Below are positions 60,195 to 64,000 of a stretch of DNA of 64,000 bases, one piece after another. Made by a program: the position numbers and the translations under genes. The number at the start of each line of letters is the position of its first letter. The stretch's first letter is position 1. The notes beneath the pieces were generated by a model, which worked only from the letters and a program-made list of their open reading frames with translations, ran no database searches and was not told the DNA's origin. The stretch comes from Ctena decussata (Eukaryota; Mollusca; Bivalvia; Lucinida; Lucinidae), in the NCBI GenBank assembly GCA_963989385.1, contig OZ022503.1, positions 70,406,123-70,470,122 on the forward strand, read 5' to 3'.

Positions 60195-60241
60195 AGGGTC
60201 ACTGACGAGGCTTAATAAGCCGAAACTACGTAGTCGGCCCA
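60195..60241 (+). ncRNA. Hammerhead ribozyme-like motif (plus)
   Basis: Core CUGACGA (60202-60208), stem II GGCUU-AAU-AAGCC (60209-60221, five perfect pairs), core GAAA (60222-60225), stem III CUAC/GUAG, then UC with predicted cleavage after C60235. Stem I is GGGUC (60196-60200) with GGCCC (60236-60240), including one G-U pair, leaving A60201 unpaired next to the core. Core bases match the hammerhead consensus. The short self-complementary stem III is again of the minimal type. Family knowledge: such motifs accompany Penelope-like elements and retrozymes. Confidence 0.65.
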
Positions 60242-61791
60242 TATTCCTAGTTCTGTATGTATTCTCTGCTCTTGAAGGAACTTTTTTAGATTTTAATTTA
60301 TGCTACGTGTGTAGTACTTACAAGGAAAATAGCTTACGGCAATATATACACTAAAATGAATAAAAACGTAACATTGTACGACAACTGCACAGAGTCTTTC
60401 CCCATAAAAGATACCGTGCAGTATATAAACCTGCATAACAAGAAATACATATAACCCTTTGATACTGGTAGCTGTGTTTGAAATACTAGGTTACATCGTA
60501 CTTCAGCCCGATTAAGATGCTGTGAATATAATGGTATCGTACTGAAATCTATGACTACATCTTGATAGCTAAATAATGCAAAACAATAATACACCATAAT
60601 ACAATAAAGATGACACTGTTCATTCATACGAGCATCATATGGGTTTGAAAATACGACTCTTTATCTCCGACTGTTCATTTCAGAGTACTAGATTTCATCT
60701 TACTTTATTACATATCCTATTATTTGCATTCATGCAAATAATAGGATATGCAATAAAGTAAGATGAAATCTAATACTCTGAAAAACACTTCTTTTATCTC
60801 ATTTTTGACTTCTATTTACTCTGAAAGCTTCACACGACGGCCTATACAGAAATATTTACATATATCAAACAGCAGAAAAATGTCTACCACTAATTTACCA
60901 TTCAATACATACAGTAAACACCCAACTCCACTCCCGCCAGCCCCACAACAGAAACATCTACATCTTTAATGACTGAAAGATATTATACCATAATGTTCAG
61001 CTGAAGAATTACAAGTTAAACCCTGGTTTGCAAGTATGAAAACCTCCTCTTTGAATGCTGAATTTACAGCAAGTCATTTGGAAAAAAATGTGATTCAAGA
61101 AAAATACAAAAACAATACACACCAAGTACACATACTGTTTTGAGGCACGTTTGGGTGTTCATTTAAGCTATTTAATACATATAATGCAAGAAATCGATGC
61201 AGCGCAGAAAATAACTGCTGATACCGATCCGGGTATTAGATCTTGATCGATTCATCTGAATTCAACTCCATAATACCGGTATCATAAACTACAGTCCATA
61301 TGGTCATATGCAAAAGGCGTAGACTCCATCCTCTGTATAGATATAGATTTTACACGAGATTTATGATTCTCGGCTACAAATATGTTCTGTGTGCAGATGC
61401 ACCCTTATCTAATCTCACTTCTCAGTAATGATACGGTAACGTCACCATGGTAACACATTTATGAAACATATATACAAGTATAGTTTTATATAAAGTTACA
61501 ACTACATGTTTTTGCTATTAACGTTTTGCTATTAAGAAAAATTGTATGAGTGAACACTAAAAATATACATCTTCAATTTATATTTACAAGCAAATTGAAG
61601 CAGTATATCACGGCATATGATTTGTGCTGTGAGCATAATGAATGAGCGCTTCTATACAATGTCCACATCGTTTCTACATTTTTTAACTGCTGTCTATCTT
61701 CTAAACTTCAAGTAATACATTTGTTTTTCTCTATTTGATTCCGTCAAAACAACAGTTTCTGGTTTCCTTGGCTACACTTTACAGTTGGAGT
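60242..61791. other. No gene recognised
   Basis: Unique-looking AT-rich sequence with one strong hairpin (60692-60786). If the minus-strand exon at 61792 is real, the part below it would be its 3' untranslated region. Confidence 0.4.
60692..60786. repeat. Near-perfect 95-bp palindrome
   Basis: CAGAGTACTAGATTTCATCT ... ATTATTTGCAT and the inverse ATGCAAATAATAGGATATGC ... AATACTCTG, arms about 46 bp with one or two differences and a 2-bp centre. It appears single-copy in this window. Confidence 0.88.
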
Positions 61792-61914
61792 TCAACAAAG
61801 TTTATGTCCAGGTCGCATTTTCCTCAATGATAAGAGTACTGTTGTTTCATATAAAAACAAGTTGTTCTCATAGCCAAAGTAGTCGATCATCATATGGATG
61901 TGATACTGTCTTGC
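61792..61914 (-). CDS. Possible terminal coding exon of an unknown gene
   Basis: On the minus strand a typical acceptor (AATTTATTTCAG) is followed by 40 open codons and a TGA. The peptide starts ARQYHIHMMIDYFGYE and ends SLRKMRPGHKLC. Its composition looks like a real protein rather than translated repeat, and no repeat family overlaps it. I do not recognise the family, and I found no convincing partner exon between 61915 and 64000, so the reading phase is unproven. If real, this gene is convergent with SPG7 and its upstream exons lie beyond the right edge. Confidence 0.4.
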   Translation of the reverse strand, partial: ARQYHIHMMIDYFGYENNLFLYETTVLLSLRKMRPGHKLC

Positions 61915-63170
61915 CTGAAATAAATTAATTTAACACACATCAACAACTGACAGATTTGAATCTAAGTTACGCATGATCCTTAAAGGGGAAATAACTCACA
62001 ACAGAAATATTTTTGTCTGAAGATTGTACTGCTCACATGTTTCCGGCATTCGTTTTTATGCCCAATTATCCATATATAGATGTCCTATTCACAGCAAACT
62101 AACAAAATCATCAACATTACATCACAAACCAGCAAAACATTAAAGATGTACGTTTCTATAACTAAGTAGAGAGAACATTTTGTTAGTGCAGATCCAGTCG
62201 GTGTCGGCATAGCTCCCAGCCTTCGTCATGTCTGTTCACTCAAATGACAAACTATATACTATGACCCTGCATGGACGTCTTATTGTTGCGAAAGATTTTG
62301 TGAAATATTTCAGACAGCACTTTAACAAGAATCTAAAAAGTATGAAAAGCATTAAAAGTAAACACAAGTACTCCGTTCCAAAAACTTACATCATTGTAAC
62401 ATTTTATCATTTTTATTTCGGAATATCGCGTCTGTGAACAAGTAGTGGGATACAGATTATACAAGTCGCAAGACTTTCTTCTGAATCCCTTTCAAGCTAC
62501 TGTAAAATAGGTTATCTTATTGTGAATTTGTATTGTTTTGTATATGTACAGTAATTTGAATAAAATATTGTTTACACTAACAAGTAGTGGATGCATTAAA
62601 CTGAATTTGCAGATGCAACATTAAGCATTTTTCCTGCTCACGATTCGTATATTTCAAGCAGAATGTTAATATTTCCCCGACACAGTCCATGCCCTTGTGA
62701 TTTTGTGAAAAATGGGGTAGATGTGCAACTTCTGACGCAAAGGAAAAGCGTAATGATCTTGCTGATCTCATTACACTTATCAAAGTTTGGATGGATAAAT
62801 TAGTGTACTAATTATAAGAAAGACTTTCCCGGATCCCGTCTACTTTCGTATCTGTTAAAGGGCTTATAAAAAGTCAAATGTACGTTGTGCTTACTAACAT
62901 TCATATTGTTGGAAAATAAAAAAAAAGTCATGTCTTCTTGAAACTAAGTTTGGAGAGAAACAGATCATGTGTTAATCAGCTTCTTTGTTATCTACATAGC
63001 TTTAGCTTTTGATAACTAACAATTATATGCCAGAAGGTGGGAATTAAATAAACAAAACTTCTTAAAATTATATAAATACTTAAAGTCTACTTTAAAATAT
63101 GCAATTAAAGCAGCCATGTTTAAACCTAGTAATATAAAATAAAGCTTGAAAAAGTATATTTATTGGGTGC
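61915..63170. other. No gene recognised
   Basis: I searched both strands for exons compatible with the candidate terminal exon and found none convincing. AT-rich, no repeat family seen. Confidence 0.4.
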
Positions 63171-63175
63171 TACGT

Positions 63176-63952
63176 ATAGTCCGTTTGCTGCCAAGAGCAA
63201 ACGGGGTTTTGCGTATTTTCTCGAAAACGATGAAAGTTCCATTAACCGTTCTAATGTCCTAATGATTCCTATAACTATACATGACAGAATACAATAAATT
63301 CGAAATTTTTGGATGCTTTTGTACAATATTTTCCATTTACAGTAATGCAGAAACTGAGTAGTTTCACTGAAGGGCATTGTGTGCTTGGTAGAACACCCAA
63401 AATATTGTTGATAAGCAATAACCTAAACTCGTTGTTTACTACAGTTGTGTGCGTATATGAATGAAATAGTAAATTGTATTCACGTGTCCGCACGCATAAC
63501 GTATGGTAGCACTGGTCAGGTGATACAATGTTGTAAATAAAGATTTAACTTTTATATAGTTTTGCGAGTTAAAAGTGTATGTTTCAAAATTTGATAATAT
63601 GTGGGTGAAACAAAAAGTAGATAAAATGGATTCAGAATAAAATTTCAATGAATTATGCAAAGTTTGTTCCAAGGTTAGCATACGTTGGTCACATGCTCTA
63701 ATACGTAAGACCTAACGGGAATTCCAACGGCCAAGGGTTACTCCCTTGTAAGAGGCAAAAATGACAAAATTTCATTCCCTTTTTTGTAAAGAAACTTTTT
63801 AATGCAAAGCCTCACATTTCTGCAAAGGACTTTATGATTTTGTTATGTATAGGATAAAAATTAAGATTGAACAATTCGAAAATCTTCTACCTCTCACCAG
63901 TTGTGAGAAAATGTTGGGGATGCCGTTTGCATTTGGGAGCAAACAGACTATA
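63176..63952. mobile_element. Possible DNA element with TATAGTCCGTTTGCT ends
   Basis: GTATAGTCCGTTTGCTGCCA...GCAAACGG at 63176-63208 is inverse to GCCGTTTGCATTTGGGAGCA...AGACTATAC at 63921-63952 (about 26 of 30 positions match). No coding capacity between. Only a weak case without a target duplication. Confidence 0.5.
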
Positions 63953-64000
63953 CCACAGAGAGATATTGAATGAGATTATATCGGTTATAATTAAATCATT

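Overview
The window is animal nuclear DNA, most likely from a bivalve mollusc (probably a heterodont clam; this is inferred from repeat style, not proven). It holds one confidently recognised gene: the 3' two thirds of a paraplegin orthologue (SPG7, mitochondrial m-AAA protease), on the + strand. Ten exons between 6334 and 40469 join in frame, all with AG acceptors and GT donors, and encode 463 residues plus stop. They run from just before the Walker A motif through Walker B, the second region of homology, the HExxH zinc site and the third zinc ligand to the C-terminus. The upstream exons (mitochondrial presequence, membrane segments, FtsH extracellular-type domain) are not visible in the window. 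About 96% of the gene span is intron.

The rest is almost entirely repeats. The dominant class is a set of 1-3.6 kb composite elements. Each starts with an inverted-repeat hairpin, then a (TCCG)n run, then tandem units of about 145-420 bp, then the reverse complement of the starting motif and usually a small hairpin. This is the layout reported for pearl-type / tandem-repeat-containing / Helitron-like non-autonomous elements of bivalves. Such elements lie at 679-2493, 9440-12328 (with another nested at 10365-11931), 15206-16507, 17406-18902, 23846-24833, 30463-34095 (with one nested at 30700-31594), 34301-35978, 43635-44706 and 46891-49073. Interleaved are foldback MITE families, often nested in each other, and tRNA-derived SINEs; one has a perfect 13-bp target-site duplication and one an imperfect 12-bp duplication.

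Region by region: 1-6333, no exon seen, repeats and simple sequence; 6334-28484, eight exons with MITE-filled introns; 28485-38205, a 9.7-kb intron with three large composite elements; 38206-40469, the last two exons, the first followed directly by a 33-bp minisatellite carrying splice-site-like words; 40470-50030, 3' flank with SINEs, MITEs and two composite elements; 50246-57115, satellite-like tandem arrays; 57600-59184, tRNA-like inverted pair and a 1.3-kb foldback; 59290-60241, two hammerhead-ribozyme-like motifs on opposite strands; 60242-64000, mostly unannotated sequence with one possible terminal coding exon on the minus strand.

The most notable observations are the two hammerhead-like motifs, the splice-site-like minisatellite next to a real donor, a nested 0.86-kb palindrome built from three copies of one MITE, MITE ends within 20 bp of two 3' splice sites, and a pair of near-identical direct 1.5-kb repeats flanking one exon.
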